Made by a program: the position numbers and the translations under genes
Origin: an uncultured Eubacteriales bacterium
Lineage (GTDB): Bacteria; Bacillota; Clostridia; Christensenellales; Aristaeellaceae
Assembly: GCA_902799465.1 (NCBI GenBank)
Contig: CADCAS010000003.1
Location: forward strand, 1 to 64,000
DNA length: 64,000 nucleotides
Reading direction: 5' to 3'
Shown: positions 28,448 through 38,208 of the stretch, piece by piece
Numbering within the stretch: the stretch's first letter is position 1
Layout of the letters: each line of letters begins with the position of its first letter
Notes under the pieces: generated by a model
The model's input: only the letters and a program-made list of their open reading frames with translations
Databases searched by the model: none
What the model was told of the DNA's origin: nothing

Positions 28448-29140
28448 ATGAAGAAGAGGTTGCTTCAGGCGTTTGCCTGCGCGCTGCTGGCGGCGGTCAT
28501 CGCGCTGCCGGGAGCCCTGGCGCTGGAGAAGGCCAACACACAGAAGGAGCTGACCTACGGCGGCATCGAATGGTACATCGACTACGGCGGGCTGGCGGAC
28601 ACGCTGGCGGGCACGGCGCTCGATTCGGGCAGCATTGACCGGGAGGACAACTTCGGCTCGGGTTCGTTCTACGCGCCGGACTGGATCTCGGTGCTGACCG
28701 GGACCACCTACATCAGCGACGGCGACAAGGACTGCGGCGGCTCGCTCAAGCTCGACACCCACAGGGCGAAGCTGAGCGTCGCCAAGCACGAGCTGCTGGA
28801 GGCGGAGTTCTACTTCATGTGGAATCCCGAAACCGGGGCTGTGGAGGACTACACGGCCGAGGGCGCGACGCAGTATTACATGGCGCGTTTGCTGCTGAAG
28901 AACGGCTGGTCCAACAGTGAACAGCATTTCAAGGATTTTGTCAGCGACCTCAGGGGAAGCTACGGCTTTGACGTCTACTCCGAGGTGGGCGGCGCGTTCC
29001 ACAACGTGGAATACGACTACTGGGTGGACCCGGACGGCGCGGTGATGGGCGTATCCAATACCGGCGGCGGCATCACGATGGCGATCATGGCGCCCGGCGC
29101 GGGGGATAAGCTGGCGAAGATCAAGAAGCTGGTGAGATAG
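28448..29140 (+). CDS. Secreted protein of unknown function
   Basis: A 230-residue exported protein. ATG 28448 follows GGGAGGCGTG; the in-frame upstream ATG at 28397 would precede the natural signal peptide. The signal peptide (MKKRLLQAFACALLAAVIAL) ends near residue 26 (ALA). The mature part has repeated Tyr/Trp/Gly-rich segments (YGGIEWYIDYGGLADTL, EYDYWVDPDGAVMGVSN) and no motif I recognise. It is not rich in low-complexity sequence, so it is likely a folded extracellular domain. It is flanked by family A repeats on both sides. Confidence 0.72.
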   Translation: MKKRLLQAFACALLAAVIALPGALALEKANTQKELTYGGIEWYIDYGGLADTLAGTALDSGSIDREDNFGSGSFYAPDWISVLTGTTYISDGDKDCGGSLKLDTHRAKLSVAKHELLEAEFYFMWNPETGAVEDYTAEGATQYYMARLLLKNGWSNSEQHFKDFVSDLRGSYGFDVYSEVGGAFHNVEYDYWVDPDGAVMGVSNTGGGITMAIMAPGAGDKLAKIKKLVR

Positions 29141-29149
29141 GGAGAACCA

Positions 29150-29253
29150 GGGAAAAGGGAAAAGGAATGGCCCGGGCACGACGGGGCGTCGTCCTGATTG
29201 TGTGCGCGGCAGCCGCTATTCCTTTTCCCTTTTTTTCTTTTCCCTTTTCCCTC
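29150..29253. repeat. Family A element, copy A7 (compact)
   Basis: The left arm GGGAAAA (29150-29167) and right arm TTTTCCC (29218-29253) enclose only about 50 nt, ending GCGCGGCAGCCGCTATT, the same right boundary as copy A4. It lies between the secreted-protein gene and lepA. Confidence 0.8.
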
Positions 29254-29300
29254 GCCCCTCCCAATTACGACCGAATCGCGACCAAATCTTGGCTGTGTGC

Positions 29301-29329
29301 TTGAATTGTTAACAGGGAATCAGTATTAT
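29301..29329 (+). promoter_or_regulatory. Predicted promoter of lepA
   Basis: TTGAAT (29301-29306), 17 nt, TATTAT (29324-29329). An overlapping TATAAT (29329-29334) is an alternative -10 but has no -35 at a suitable distance. Confidence 0.55.
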
Positions 29330-29366
29330 ATAATCTGTAAAATTGTGTCACGGAGGGGTTTGCGTT

Positions 29367-31172
29367 TTGAAGTACGATCAGAGCCGCATCCGCAATTTCT
29401 GCATCATCGCCCACATCGACCACGGCAAGTCCACACTGGCGGACCGCATACTGGAAAAGACGGGCGTCATGCAGCTGCGGGACATGACCGACCAGGTGCT
29501 GGATTCCATGGAGCTGGAGCGGGAGCGCGGCATCACCATCAAATCAAAGGCCGTGCGCATGCCCTATACCGCGAAGGACGGCAGGGAGTACGTGCTGAAC
29601 CTGATCGACACCCCCGGCCACGTGGACTTTACCTATGAGGTCTCCCGGGCGCTGGCGGCCTGCGAGGGCGCGATTCTGGTGGTGGACGCCAGCCAGGGCA
29701 TCGAGGCCCAGACGCTGGCCAACGTGTACATGGCGCTGGAGCACGATCTGGAGATCCTCCCCGTGATCAACAAGATCGACCTGCCCTCGGCCCAGCCCGA
29801 GGTGGTCAAGGGCGAGATCGAGGACGAGATCGGCATCGACTGCGAGGGCGCGCCGCTGGTGTCGGCCAAGCAGGGCATCGGCATCGAGGACGTGCTGGAG
29901 GACGTGGTCATGAAGGTGCCCGCGCCCGAGGACGATGTGGACGCCCCCCTGCAGGCGCTGATCTTTGATTCCTACTATGATAACTACCGCGGCGCCATCT
30001 CCTCCGTGCGGCTCAAGGCCGGGCGGGTGAAGGTGGGGGACCGCATCCGCATGATGGCCGGCAACCGCGAGTTCGACGTCACCGAGGTGGGCACCTATCT
30101 CCCCCTGGGCTACAGCCCCAAGGACGAGCTGTGCGCCGGGGAGGTGGGCTACATCGCCGCCTCCATCAAGGACATCGCCGACATCCACGTGGGCGACACC
30201 ATCACGCTGGCCGCGAACCCCGCCGCCCAGCCGCTGCCGGGCTACAAGCCGGTGCTGCCGATGGTGTACTGCGGCATCTATCCCGCCGACGGCGCGGACT
30301 ACGAGAGCCTGCGGGACGCGCTGGAAAAGCTGCGCCTGAACGACGCGGCGCTGTCCTACGAGCCGGAGACCTCCGTGGCCCTGGGCTACGGCTTCCGCTG
30401 CGGCTTCCTGGGGCTTCTCCACATGGAGATCATCCAGGAGCGCCTGGAGCGGGAGTTCGACCTGGATCTGGTCACCACCGCGCCCAGCGTGGTCTACAAG
30501 GTGGTCAAGACCGACGGCACGGTGCAGATGATCGACAACCCCACCAACCTGCCGCCGGTGCAGGAGATCGACTGGATGGAGGAGCCCTGCGTGGACGCGC
30601 AGGTCATCACGCCCCAGGATTACGTGGGCGCGATCATGGAGCTTTGCCAGGACAAGCGCGGCACCTTCAAGGACATGAAGTACATCGAGGGCAACCGCGT
30701 GCTGCTGAATTACGATCTGCCGCTGAACGAGGTCATCTACGACTTCTTCGACCAGCTCAAGTCCCGCACCCGCGGCTACGCCTCCTTCGACTATGAGCTA
30801 AAGGGCTACGTGCGCAGCGATCTGGTGAAGCTGGACATGCTCTTAAACGGCGAGCAGTGCGACGCGCTGTCCATCATCGTGCACCGGGACCGGGCCTATC
30901 CCCGGGGACGCTCCATCGCCGAGAAATTGAAGGAGGCCATCCCGCGGCAGCTGTTTGAGATCCCCATCCAGGCGGCCATCGGCGGCAAGGTCATCGCGCG
31001 CGAGACCGTCAAGGCCCTGCGCAAGGACGTGCTGGCCAAGTGCTACGGCGGCGACATCTCCCGAAAGAAGAAGCTGCTGGAGAAGCAGAAGGAGGGCAAG
31101 AAGCGCATGCGCCAGGTGGGCAGCGTGGCCGTTCCCTCCGAGGCGTTCATGGCCGTTTTGAAGATGGATTGA
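29367..31172 (+). CDS. lepA: Elongation factor 4 (LepA), GTPase
   Basis: A 601-residue translational GTPase that acts on stalled or misassembled ribosomes. The start is a TTG at 29367, placed by GGAGGGG 8 nt upstream and by the family start [29 protein letters not shown] motifs are AHIDHGKST (P-loop), RGITI (switch I), DTPGHVDF and NKIDL. The C-terminal LepA-specific domain ends [23 protein letters not shown], as in E. coli. hemW starts 5 nt downstream, a common lepA-hemW pairing. Confidence 0.97.
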   Translation: MKYDQSRIRNFCIIAHIDHGKSTLADRILEKTGVMQLRDMTDQVLDSMELERERGITIKSKAVRMPYTAKDGREYVLNLIDTPGHVDFTYEVSRALAACEGAILVVDASQGIEAQTLANVYMALEHDLEILPVINKIDLPSAQPEVVKGEIEDEIGIDCEGAPLVSAKQGIGIEDVLEDVVMKVPAPEDDVDAPLQALIFDSYYDNYRGAISSVRLKAGRVKVGDRIRMMAGNREFDVTEVGTYLPLGYSPKDELCAGEVGYIAASIKDIADIHVGDTITLAANPAAQPLPGYKPVLPMVYCGIYPADGADYESLRDALEKLRLNDAALSYEPETSVALGYGFRCGFLGLLHMEIIQERLEREFDLDLVTTAPSVVYKVVKTDGTVQMIDNPTNLPPVQEIDWMEEPCVDAQVITPQDYVGAIMELCQDKRGTFKDMKYIEGNRVLLNYDLPLNEVIYDFFDQLKSRTRGYASFDYELKGYVRSDLVKLDMLLNGEQCDALSIIVHRDRAYPRGRSIAEKLKEAIPRQLFEIPIQAAIGGKVIARETVKALRKDVLAKCYGGDISRKKKLLEKQKEGKKRMRQVGSVAVPSEAFMAVLKMD

Positions 31173-31177
31173 GTCCT

Positions 31178-32308
31178 ATGTGTAAGCCGCTGTCACTGTA
31201 TTTTCACGTCCCCTTCTGCGTCCGGAAGTGCGCCTATTGTGACTTCGCGTCCTGGCCCGGGCGGGAGGGGGACTGGCGGCGCTATTTTGAGGCGCTGGAA
31301 AACGAGCTGAAAGATTGGTCGGAAATAACAGACTTCGGTCGGTTATCCGACCATTATTGCGTTCAGACGGCCTTTATCGGCGGGGGCACGCCCACGCTGG
31401 CCCCTGCGGAGGTCCTGTGTACAATAACAGACCAAAGTCGGGTACTGTTCCCTTTTGCGGAGGATGCCGAGATCACCATCGAGGGCAATCCCGGCACGCT
31501 GACCCCGGAGAAGCTGGCGATCTACCGAAGCGCCGGGATCAACCGCCTGTCGCTGGGGGCGCAGAGCTTCGACGACGGTCTGCTGGAAAGCCTGGGCCGC
31601 ATCCACGACGCGCGTCAGATCGGCGAGGCGGTGCGCATGGCCAGGGACGCCGGGTTTGAAAACATCAACCTCGATCTGATGTACGCCCTGCCGGGGCAGA
31701 CCATGGACCAGTGGATCGACACATTGAACGCCGCGACGGCGCTGGGCGTGGAGCACATCTCCGCCTATAGCCTGATCGTGGAGGAGGGCACGCCCATGGC
31801 GGCGCGGGTGGCCAAGGGCGAGGCCGTGCTGCCCGACGAGGACGCGGTCAACGCCATGCAGCGCGCCGCCATCGACCTCCTGGCCCGGGCGGGCTACGGG
31901 CGCTACGAGATCTCCAACTACGCCAAACCGGGGTTTGAATGCCGCCATAACCTGGTCTACTGGCGGCGGGGCGACTATCTGGGACTGGGCTGCGCGGCCC
32001 ATTCGATGCTGCAAAACTGCCGGTTCCACAACCCGGAGAACCTGGACGATTACCTGGCGGGCGGGCGGCGGCCGGACAGACAGCGGCTGGACGCCCGGGA
32101 CATATTGGAGGAGACGGTGATGCTGGGCACGCGGACGACGCAGGGAATAGACTTCGGTCTGTTTTCAGGCACCGACCCCGCCCGGCTAAAACGCCTGATC
32201 CAGGCGGACCTGATTGCGATTGAGAACGGCTTTCTGCGGCTGACCCGCGGCGGGCTGGAGGTACAGGACGCGGTGGTGCTTGAGCTATTGGAGGTGCTGG
32301 GATGTTGA
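31178..32308 (+). CDS. hemW: Radical SAM heme chaperone HemW
   Basis: A 376-residue radical SAM protein. The cluster motif CxxxCxxC is at Cys14, Cys18 and Cys21 (FCVRKCAYCDF); the Phe at the position where HemN has a fourth Cys supports HemW rather than coproporphyrinogen oxidase HemN. IGGGTPTLAPAEV and EGNPGTLTPEKL follow, and the C-terminal HemN domain starts near residue 285. HemW is thought to deliver heme. It overlaps the next gene by 7 nt. Three short lower-GC patches with small hairpins interrupt its otherwise GC-rich codon use. Confidence 0.9.
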   Translation: MCKPLSLYFHVPFCVRKCAYCDFASWPGREGDWRRYFEALENELKDWSEITDFGRLSDHYCVQTAFIGGGTPTLAPAEVLCTITDQSRVLFPFAEDAEITIEGNPGTLTPEKLAIYRSAGINRLSLGAQSFDDGLLESLGRIHDARQIGEAVRMARDAGFENINLDLMYALPGQTMDQWIDTLNAATALGVEHISAYSLIVEEGTPMAARVAKGEAVLPDEDAVNAMQRAAIDLLARAGYGRYEISNYAKPGFECRHNLVYWRRGDYLGLGCAAHSMLQNCRFHNPENLDDYLAGGRRPDRQRLDARDILEETVMLGTRTTQGIDFGLFSGTDPARLKRLIQADLIAIENGFLRLTRGGLEVQDAVVLELLEVLGC

Positions 32309-34131
32309 AGCGGTTGACGGTTTGGGCGATAATGCTGGCGCTGGCGCTGTGCCCGTGGACGTATGCCGAGGACGGGGATGCCGGGATCGACATATCCGGC
32401 TGGGCCTACGCCCAGGAAGCGGCGGACGTGCAGCAGGAGTGGGCGGCGCTGTACGGCGTGACGCTGGACACCTTTGACACGGCCGAGAACATCACGAAGA
32501 AGTGCAAGTTCAAGGTCTCCGAGGGCAAGCGCGACCGGCTGACCAACGGCAGGGTGGGCTCCCCCTGGACCTACGACCACTCGGAGGCCTGGGTCGGCGT
32601 GCAGCTGCCCGAGGACGTGACCCCGGGCGCCATCCGCGTGGAGTGGATGTTCGATCCCGAGGGCTTCGAGCTGGCCCAGTACGACGCGGACATGAACCCT
32701 CTGCGCACCTACACCCAGGCCGACGTTTTCCCCAGCATCTACACCGTGTTCCCGCTGGAGGCGGAGACCCGCACCATCCGGCTGAACATGACGGCCAGGG
32801 ATCAGGGGATCAGCAACCTCGCGGTGTACTCCGCGGGCATGCTCCCCGCCGACGTGCAGACCTGGCTCCCCCCGGTGGAGAAGGCCGACATGATGGCGTT
32901 CTCCACCCATCAGGACGACGAGGTCATCTTCCTGGGCGGCACCATACCGTATGCGGACGTGGTGTGCAACCGTCCCACCATCACCGTCTACATGACCAAC
33001 TGCTCCCGGGACCGCCGGCGCGAGGCGCTGGAATGCCTGTGGGAGATGGGCAGCCGCCACTATCCCGAGTTCATCAACCTGAAGGACGAGAAGGTCTCCA
33101 GCATCGAGAAGGGCGTCAAGCTCTGGGGCGGGCAGGAGAACATCCTCAAGGAGATGGTGGCCCGCATCCGCCGCTACAAGCCGGAGGTCATCGTCACCCA
33201 GGACCTGGACGGCGAGTACGGCCACAACCAGCACAAGATCATGGCCCGGGCCATGCAGCCCGCCATCGAGGCCGCCGCCGATCCCAATCAGTTCCCGGAT
33301 TCCTACAATGAATACGGCGCGTGGCAGGTCAAGAAGCTGTACCTGCATCTGTACAAGGAAAACCAGCTGCGCATGGACTGGACGAGCCCCCAGGACGCCT
33401 TTAACGGCGAATCGCTGCTGGAGGTGGCCAGGCGCGGCATGGAGAAGCACGCCTCGCAGACCAAATACTACAAGGTCAAGGACGGCGGCGAATACGACAA
33501 CGCCCTCTACGGCCTGGCGCTGACCACCGTGGGGGAGGACGTGCAGAAGAACGACTTCTTTGAGAACATCCCCTTGAGCGGCGTGGAGGAATCCGGTGAC
33601 GCCTGGGAGGATGCTCCGGCTGAAGAAACCGGCGACGCCTGGGAAGACGCTCCGGATGAGGCGGCCGGCGACGCCTGGGAATCTGCCCCCGCCGCGGCAG
33701 CGGACGACAACTGGGAGAGCGCGGAGATCGTGCCCGCCGATGAGGCCGCGCAGGCCGAATACGCCGTGCCCTCCGACGACGGCGTCAGCGAGGACGTCTT
33801 CGCCCCCGCCGCCGCGCCGCAGCCCGTGGAGGAGACCGCCCGGGAGACCGGCGGGGGCCATGGCGGGCTGGTCATAGCCCTGGCCGCGGCGGCGCTGGCC
33901 GTGGGCGGCGGCGCGTGGTTCGCGCTGAACCGTCAGACCCAGGCGAAAAAGAAGCGCCGCAAGGGAAAGCAAAAGAAGGGGAGCGCGGCGAAGGCGAAGC
34001 GGAAGCCCGCAGCCAAGGCGTCCGAGAAGTCCTCAACCAAGGCGTCCTCTAAATCCGCACCCAAGGCGTCCGCGAAGCACGCATCCGGGGCAGCTGCGAA
34101 GCCCGCGGGTAAACATTCCGCCAAAAATTAG
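32302..34131 (+). CDS. Membrane-anchored PIG-L family deacetylase with basic Lys/Ala/Ser tail
   Basis: A 609-residue exported protein. A signal peptide (residues 1-22) precedes an N-terminal beta-rich domain (to about 190) and a PIG-L/LmbE deacetylase domain (about 195-410). The zinc motif reads STHQDDE near residue 202 instead of AHPDDE, with a second metal site in DGEYGHNQHK near 306. A linker has three GDAWE-D/S-AP repeats. A membrane helix at about 521-543 is followed by a 65-residue tail of Lys, Ala and Ser. With an exported N-terminus the tail would be cytoplasmic. The substrate is probably an N-acetylated sugar or lipid at the surface. Confidence 0.85.
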   Translation: MLKRLTVWAIMLALALCPWTYAEDGDAGIDISGWAYAQEAADVQQEWAALYGVTLDTFDTAENITKKCKFKVSEGKRDRLTNGRVGSPWTYDHSEAWVGVQLPEDVTPGAIRVEWMFDPEGFELAQYDADMNPLRTYTQADVFPSIYTVFPLEAETRTIRLNMTARDQGISNLAVYSAGMLPADVQTWLPPVEKADMMAFSTHQDDEVIFLGGTIPYADVVCNRPTITVYMTNCSRDRRREALECLWEMGSRHYPEFINLKDEKVSSIEKGVKLWGGQENILKEMVARIRRYKPEVIVTQDLDGEYGHNQHKIMARAMQPAIEAAADPNQFPDSYNEYGAWQVKKLYLHLYKENQLRMDWTSPQDAFNGESLLEVARRGMEKHASQTKYYKVKDGGEYDNALYGLALTTVGEDVQKNDFFENIPLSGVEESGDAWEDAPAEETGDAWEDAPDEAAGDAWESAPAAAADDNWESAEIVPADEAAQAEYAVPSDDGVSEDVFAPAAAPQPVEETARETGGGHGGLVIALAAAALAVGGGAWFALNRQTQAKKKRRKGKQKKGSAAKAKRKPAAKASEKSSTKASSKSAPKASAKHASGAAAKPAGKHSAKN

Positions 34132-34139
34132 GAAATTGA

Positions 34140-34197
34140 CCCGGCCTGAGGGGGAAAATGTGGCTTCCCGATTGGGCCGGGCTGGCTTGTTTCCCTC
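34140..34197 (+). terminator. Candidate terminator after the PIG-L gene
   Basis: CCCGGCC (34140-34146) pairs with GGCCGGG (34175-34181), enclosing an inner GGGAA/TTCCC stem. TTGTTTCCCTCTTT follows, a moderate T-rich tract. Confidence 0.5.
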
Positions 34198-34213
34198 TTT
34201 CCGCCCCAAATGT

Positions 34214-34270
34214 CAAACCGATGTCGATTTTACGCCACGGTTTGGTAATGTATGGAGTGTATTATATTAT
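34214..34270 (+). promoter_or_regulatory. Predicted promoter and operator of the CotH operon
   Basis: TTGGTA (34242-34247), 17 nt, TATTAT (34265-34270). A 7-bp inverted repeat CAAACCG (34214-34220) / CGGTTTG (34238-34244) with 17 nt between overlaps the -35 box and looks like a protein-binding operator. Confidence 0.5.
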
Positions 34271-34346
34271 CGATATTATATATAAGATGGATGAAGTGTG
34301 ACCGCGCTCTTCGCGCGCGTTTCCATAGACCATCGGAGGCTGAGCT

Positions 34347-37300
34347 GTGAGTCAAAAGAAACCTGTTCGCAAGCAAACCGCGCCCAGGGGTCAGGGGGGC
34401 ATCCGCCTGACGACCCCGGCTGTGTTCGCGCTGGGCTGCGCGGTGACCGTGGCCATGGGCGCGATGTCGGCATTCGCGCCCACGGGCAGCACCGAGGGGA
34501 CGGACGCCCTGCGCATCAGCGAGGTCATGGCGGCCAACGCCTCGACGGTCATACTGTCCGACGGCGGCATGCCGGACTGGATCGAGGTGGAGAACATCTC
34601 CGCGGAGACGGTGGACCTGACGGGCTACGCGCTGCTGACCGAATCCAAGCCCTCCAACGCCTTCGCCTTCCCCGGCGGCAAGCTGGGCCCCGGCGAGCGG
34701 GTGGTGGTCTACTGCGACGGCAGCGGCAAATCCATGGTGGACGGCGAGTATCACGCCCCCTTCAGGCTCTCCGCCTCGGGCGAGACCATCGCCCTTCTGA
34801 ACAACCGGGGCGACGGCGTGGATCTGGTGGAGACCCCCGCCCTGGCCAAGGATCAGGTCTACTGCCGGGACGCGGCGGGAGAATGGCAGCTCAGCGACGC
34901 CGCCACCCCCGGCGCGGTGAACACAGTGGAGCGCCTGGACGCCGAGGGCGAGGAAGGCGGAGCCGTGAAGGTGGTCCCCGGCGCCGTCGAGATCTCCGAG
35001 GTCATGACCCGCAACGTCACCTTCTTCCCGGATGAAAACGGGGAGCATCCCGACTATATCGAGGTCCACAACACCACCGGTCAGCCGGTGAACCTGGAGG
35101 GCTGGGCGCTGTCCGACCAGCGATCCAAGCCCCGGCGCTTCGAGTTCCCCAGTGTGACCCTGCCTGCCAACGGCTATCTGGCGGTGCACTGCTCCGGCAT
35201 CGAGCGCAAGGCCGATCCGAGGCACCTGCACACCGGCTTCAAGCTGAACCGGGACGGCGAGGAGGTCTTTCTGACCGCCCCCAACGGCACCACCGCGTCC
35301 CACGTGAAGGTGCCCGCGCTGCTGGCGGACGAGGCCTACAGCCTCACCGAGACCGGCTGGTCCCGCTCCCAGGCCCCGTCGCCCAACCAGCCCAACGACG
35401 AAAGCGGCGCGGACGCGGCGGCGAACGCCATCCTTCAGAACAATACCCTGGGCGTCTACATCACCGAGGTGCTGGCGTCCACGAATAAATCCGACGACTG
35501 GATCGAGATCTACAACGGCTCCAATCAGGCGGTGGACCTGTCCGGCTTTGGCCTGTCTGACAACGCCGCCCGTCCCCGCAAGTGGCAGTTCCCAGGCGGC
35601 ACGGTGATCCAGCCCGGCCAGTATATGGGCGTGTTCGCCAACGGCGCCGGCACGGCCACCGACGGACGCCTGGCGACTGACTTCCGGCTCTCCGGCGAGG
35701 GCGGCTACTCGGTGACGCTGTGCGATCAGCAGGGCAACATCTTTGACCGGCTGTTCGTGCCGATGCAGTATCAGAACATCTCCTACGGGCGGACGCAGGA
35801 TCTGACCGGCGTGCGGTACTTCACCGAGCCCACCCCCGGCTCCGCCAACGTCGGCCAGGGCTACTACGGCCGCGCGCCCCAGCCGGTCTACTCGGTCAGG
35901 GGCGGCCTGTACAAGACCGGCGACGTGCTCCAGGTGGAGCTGAGCGTGCCCTCCAACTGCCGCTGCTACTACACCCTGGACTGCACCGACCCCACCCAGG
36001 CCAGCACCCCCTACACCGGCCCCATCACCGTCACGGGCACGACCATACTGCGCACCCGGGTGTACGGCGAGGGCTATATGGAGTCCGTCATGGACTCCCA
36101 GAGCTACCTCTACGATGTCAACAACGGCGACGGCACGCTGTTCGTGATGTCGCTGGTGTCCGACCCCTACAACCTGACCTCCGACGAGGCGGGCATCATG
36201 GTCAAGGGTCCCAATGCCCTGCCGGAGTACCCCTATGGCTCCATGAACAAGGGCGCGAACTTCTGGATGGACTGGGAGCGCGAGGCCCACATCGAGGTGT
36301 GGAATCCCGACGGCTCCACCATGATCTCCCAGGAATGCGGCACCAAGCTGCACGGCCAGTACAGCCGCGCTGAGAAGCAGAAGGCCTTCAAGATCATCGC
36401 CCGCAGCCAGTACGGCTCAAACCGCTTCCAGGCGTCGATATTCTCCCATCGGCCCTACACCGAGTATCAGTCCTTCCTGCTGCGCTCCTCCTCCGAGGAC
36501 GGCAACAAGACACGCTTCCGCGACGCGCTCCTTCAGCGTTTGGCCGAGGGCAGCCGCGTGATGTATCAGGAGACGGAGATCGGCGTGCTGTACATCGACG
36601 GCAAATACTGGGGCCACTACAACCTGCGCGAGCGCATCAACACCGCCTCCATCTGCCAGTTCGAGGGCTGGGAGGGCGATGAGGATTCTCTCGACCTCAT
36701 CAAGGCCAACTCCAACGTCATGCAGGGCTCCAACGAGACGATGGAGCAGCTGCTGACCTGGATCAAGGCCCACAAGAATGAGATGAACACCGACGAGGCC
36801 TACAATGTGCTGGATTCGGCCATCGACATCGAAAACTACATCCAGTACATGGCCTATGAGATGTACACCGGCAACACCGACACGCTGAACGTGAAGCGCT
36901 ACCGCAATCCCAAGAAGGACGGCAAGTGGCACTGGGTGCTGTTTGACCTCGACTGGGGCTTCCACGAGGACACCAACTCGGTGCGGCGGTGGCTGGAGCC
37001 CGGCGGCATGGGCAATATGAAGCGCACGGACAACACGCTGTTCATCGCCTGCATGAAGAACGCCCGGTTCCGCGACCGGTTCCTGACCTTCCTGGGCGAG
37101 CAGATGGCCACCACCTTCTCCACCGAACACATACTCGGCATGGTAAAGGAGTTCACCGACGCGCTGGAGCCGATCATGGCCGACCAGCTCGAACGCTGGG
37201 GACCCACCCGCGAGGAGCACGACAGCGAGGTGCGGCGGTTCACCCGATACGCCGAGTCCCGCCCGCTGCGCATGTTCCAGTTCCTCAAGGGCGCGGAGAA

Positions 37301-37391
37301 CCTGAAGCTGACCCGCGAGGAGATGGAGCGCTATTTCGGCGCGGCGATGCAGGTGCATGGCGTGACCTACGACGACATCAAGGCGGCGTAA
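34347..37391 (+). CDS. CotH-family protein kinase with three lamin-tail domains, exported
   Basis: A 1014-residue surface protein with a GTG start 12 nt after GGAGG. A membrane anchor or signal (about residues 22-42) is followed by three lamin-tail (LTD) domains (about 52-170, 208-340, 368-500), a short chitobiase/hexosaminidase C-terminal-like domain (about 508-595, YYTLDCTDPTQASTPYTGPI) and a CotH kinase domain (about 600-985). CotH motifs seen are GTKLHGQYSRAEKQKAFKI, WGHYNLRERI and a metal-site DLDWGF near residue 866. CotH proteins are atypical kinases that phosphorylate secreted or coat proteins. The three genes after it are its usual partners. Confidence 0.9.
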   Translation: MSQKKPVRKQTAPRGQGGIRLTTPAVFALGCAVTVAMGAMSAFAPTGSTEGTDALRISEVMAANASTVILSDGGMPDWIEVENISAETVDLTGYALLTESKPSNAFAFPGGKLGPGERVVVYCDGSGKSMVDGEYHAPFRLSASGETIALLNNRGDGVDLVETPALAKDQVYCRDAAGEWQLSDAATPGAVNTVERLDAEGEEGGAVKVVPGAVEISEVMTRNVTFFPDENGEHPDYIEVHNTTGQPVNLEGWALSDQRSKPRRFEFPSVTLPANGYLAVHCSGIERKADPRHLHTGFKLNRDGEEVFLTAPNGTTASHVKVPALLADEAYSLTETGWSRSQAPSPNQPNDESGADAAANAILQNNTLGVYITEVLASTNKSDDWIEIYNGSNQAVDLSGFGLSDNAARPRKWQFPGGTVIQPGQYMGVFANGAGTATDGRLATDFRLSGEGGYSVTLCDQQGNIFDRLFVPMQYQNISYGRTQDLTGVRYFTEPTPGSANVGQGYYGRAPQPVYSVRGGLYKTGDVLQVELSVPSNCRCYYTLDCTDPTQASTPYTGPITVTGTTILRTRVYGEGYMESVMDSQSYLYDVNNGDGTLFVMSLVSDPYNLTSDEAGIMVKGPNALPEYPYGSMNKGANFWMDWEREAHIEVWNPDGSTMISQECGTKLHGQYSRAEKQKAFKIIARSQYGSNRFQASIFSHRPYTEYQSFLLRSSSEDGNKTRFRDALLQRLAEGSRVMYQETEIGVLYIDGKYWGHYNLRERINTASICQFEGWEGDEDSLDLIKANSNVMQGSNETMEQLLTWIKAHKNEMNTDEAYNVLDSAIDIENYIQYMAYEMYTGNTDTLNVKRYRNPKKDGKWHWVLFDLDWGFHEDTNSVRRWLEPGGMGNMKRTDNTLFIACMKNARFRDRFLTFLGEQMATTFSTEHILGMVKEFTDALEPIMADQLERWGPTREEHDSEVRRFTRYAESRPLRMFQFLKGAENLKLTREEMERYFGAAMQVHGVTYDDIKAA

Positions 37392-37427
37392 GGGCCATGG
37401 AACGATAAACATAAAAGAAGGTTGGCT

Positions 37428-38138
37428 ATGCAGCAGAAGAGAAACGGACTGCCCGCCCGGCATGAGCTGAAGTACTTCATCAACCCGGCGGAGGTGGAGG
37501 TCCTGAGAAGCCGACTCAGGCCGGTTTTGAACCTGGACAGCCACTGCGTGGGCGGCAGACCCTATGTGATACGGTCCCTCTACTTCGACGACATCGAGGA
37601 CTCCGCCTTCGTCGACAAGCAGGCGGGCGTGATGTTCCGCGACAAGTACCGCATCCGCATCTACCGATACTCCGACAAGGAGATCTTCATGGAGCGCAAG
37701 CGGAAGCTGGGGGATCTGATCCAGAAGTCCTCGGTGCAGATCACCCGCAGGCTGTGCGATCAGATCTGCTCGGGGGACCCCACGGGACTCCAGCGCTCGT
37801 CCAACCCGCTGTTGCAGGATGTCTACGTGCAGATGCGCACGCGGCTCCTGCGGCCCAGGGTGATCGTGGATTACCAGCGGGAGGCGTACCTGCATCCCGC
37901 GGAGGACACCCGCATCACCTTCGATCTGAACCTCCACAGCGGTCTCTACAGCACCGATCTGTTCAATCCGGACCTGCCCACGGTGTGCCCCCACGACCGC
38001 AATGTGGAGATACTGGAGGTCAAGTTCAACAACTACCTCCCGGACTACGTTGCGGGGCTGCTCCACGGCATCGAGGCCGAGCGGAGCGCCGTCTCCAAGT
38101 ACATCCTGTGCCGGCGGTTCGAGCCGCTGCGCTGGTAA
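37428..38138 (+). CDS. VTC-domain polyphosphate polymerase family protein
   Basis: A 236-residue VTC domain protein, the tunnel fold that in yeast Vtc4 makes polyphosphate from ATP. The tunnel residues are visible: RHELKYF, RSLYFDD, the basic run RDKYRIRIYRYSD, FMERKRKLGD, VDYQREAY and the metal-binding Glu in ILEVKFNNYLPDY. It has no membrane helix and is predicted cytoplasmic. ATG 37428 is preceded by AAGAAGG; a TTG at 37422 would overlap that site. It sits between the CotH gene and a DUF4956 membrane protein, a recurring trio. Whether it makes polyphosphate here is an inference. Confidence 0.88.
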   Translation: MQQKRNGLPARHELKYFINPAEVEVLRSRLRPVLNLDSHCVGGRPYVIRSLYFDDIEDSAFVDKQAGVMFRDKYRIRIYRYSDKEIFMERKRKLGDLIQKSSVQITRRLCDQICSGDPTGLQRSSNPLLQDVYVQMRTRLLRPRVIVDYQREAYLHPAEDTRITFDLNLHSGLYSTDLFNPDLPTVCPHDRNVEILEVKFNNYLPDYVAGLLHGIEAERSAVSKYILCRRFEPLRW

Positions 38139-38208
38139 CAGACCATCGCCGACCGGAGTCGGCATAAACAATACAGCAACCCAAAAGCATAAATTAGGAG
38201 GAATCCCC

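Noticed and set aside
30131-30796. Second open frame inside lepA on the same strand
   Set aside because: Arg/Gly/His-rich out-of-frame shadow; LepA is full length with all motifs in its own frame.
34391-34597. Short minus-strand ORFs in the CotH region
   Set aside because: No ribosome sites and no domains; antisense shadows of the CotH gene.
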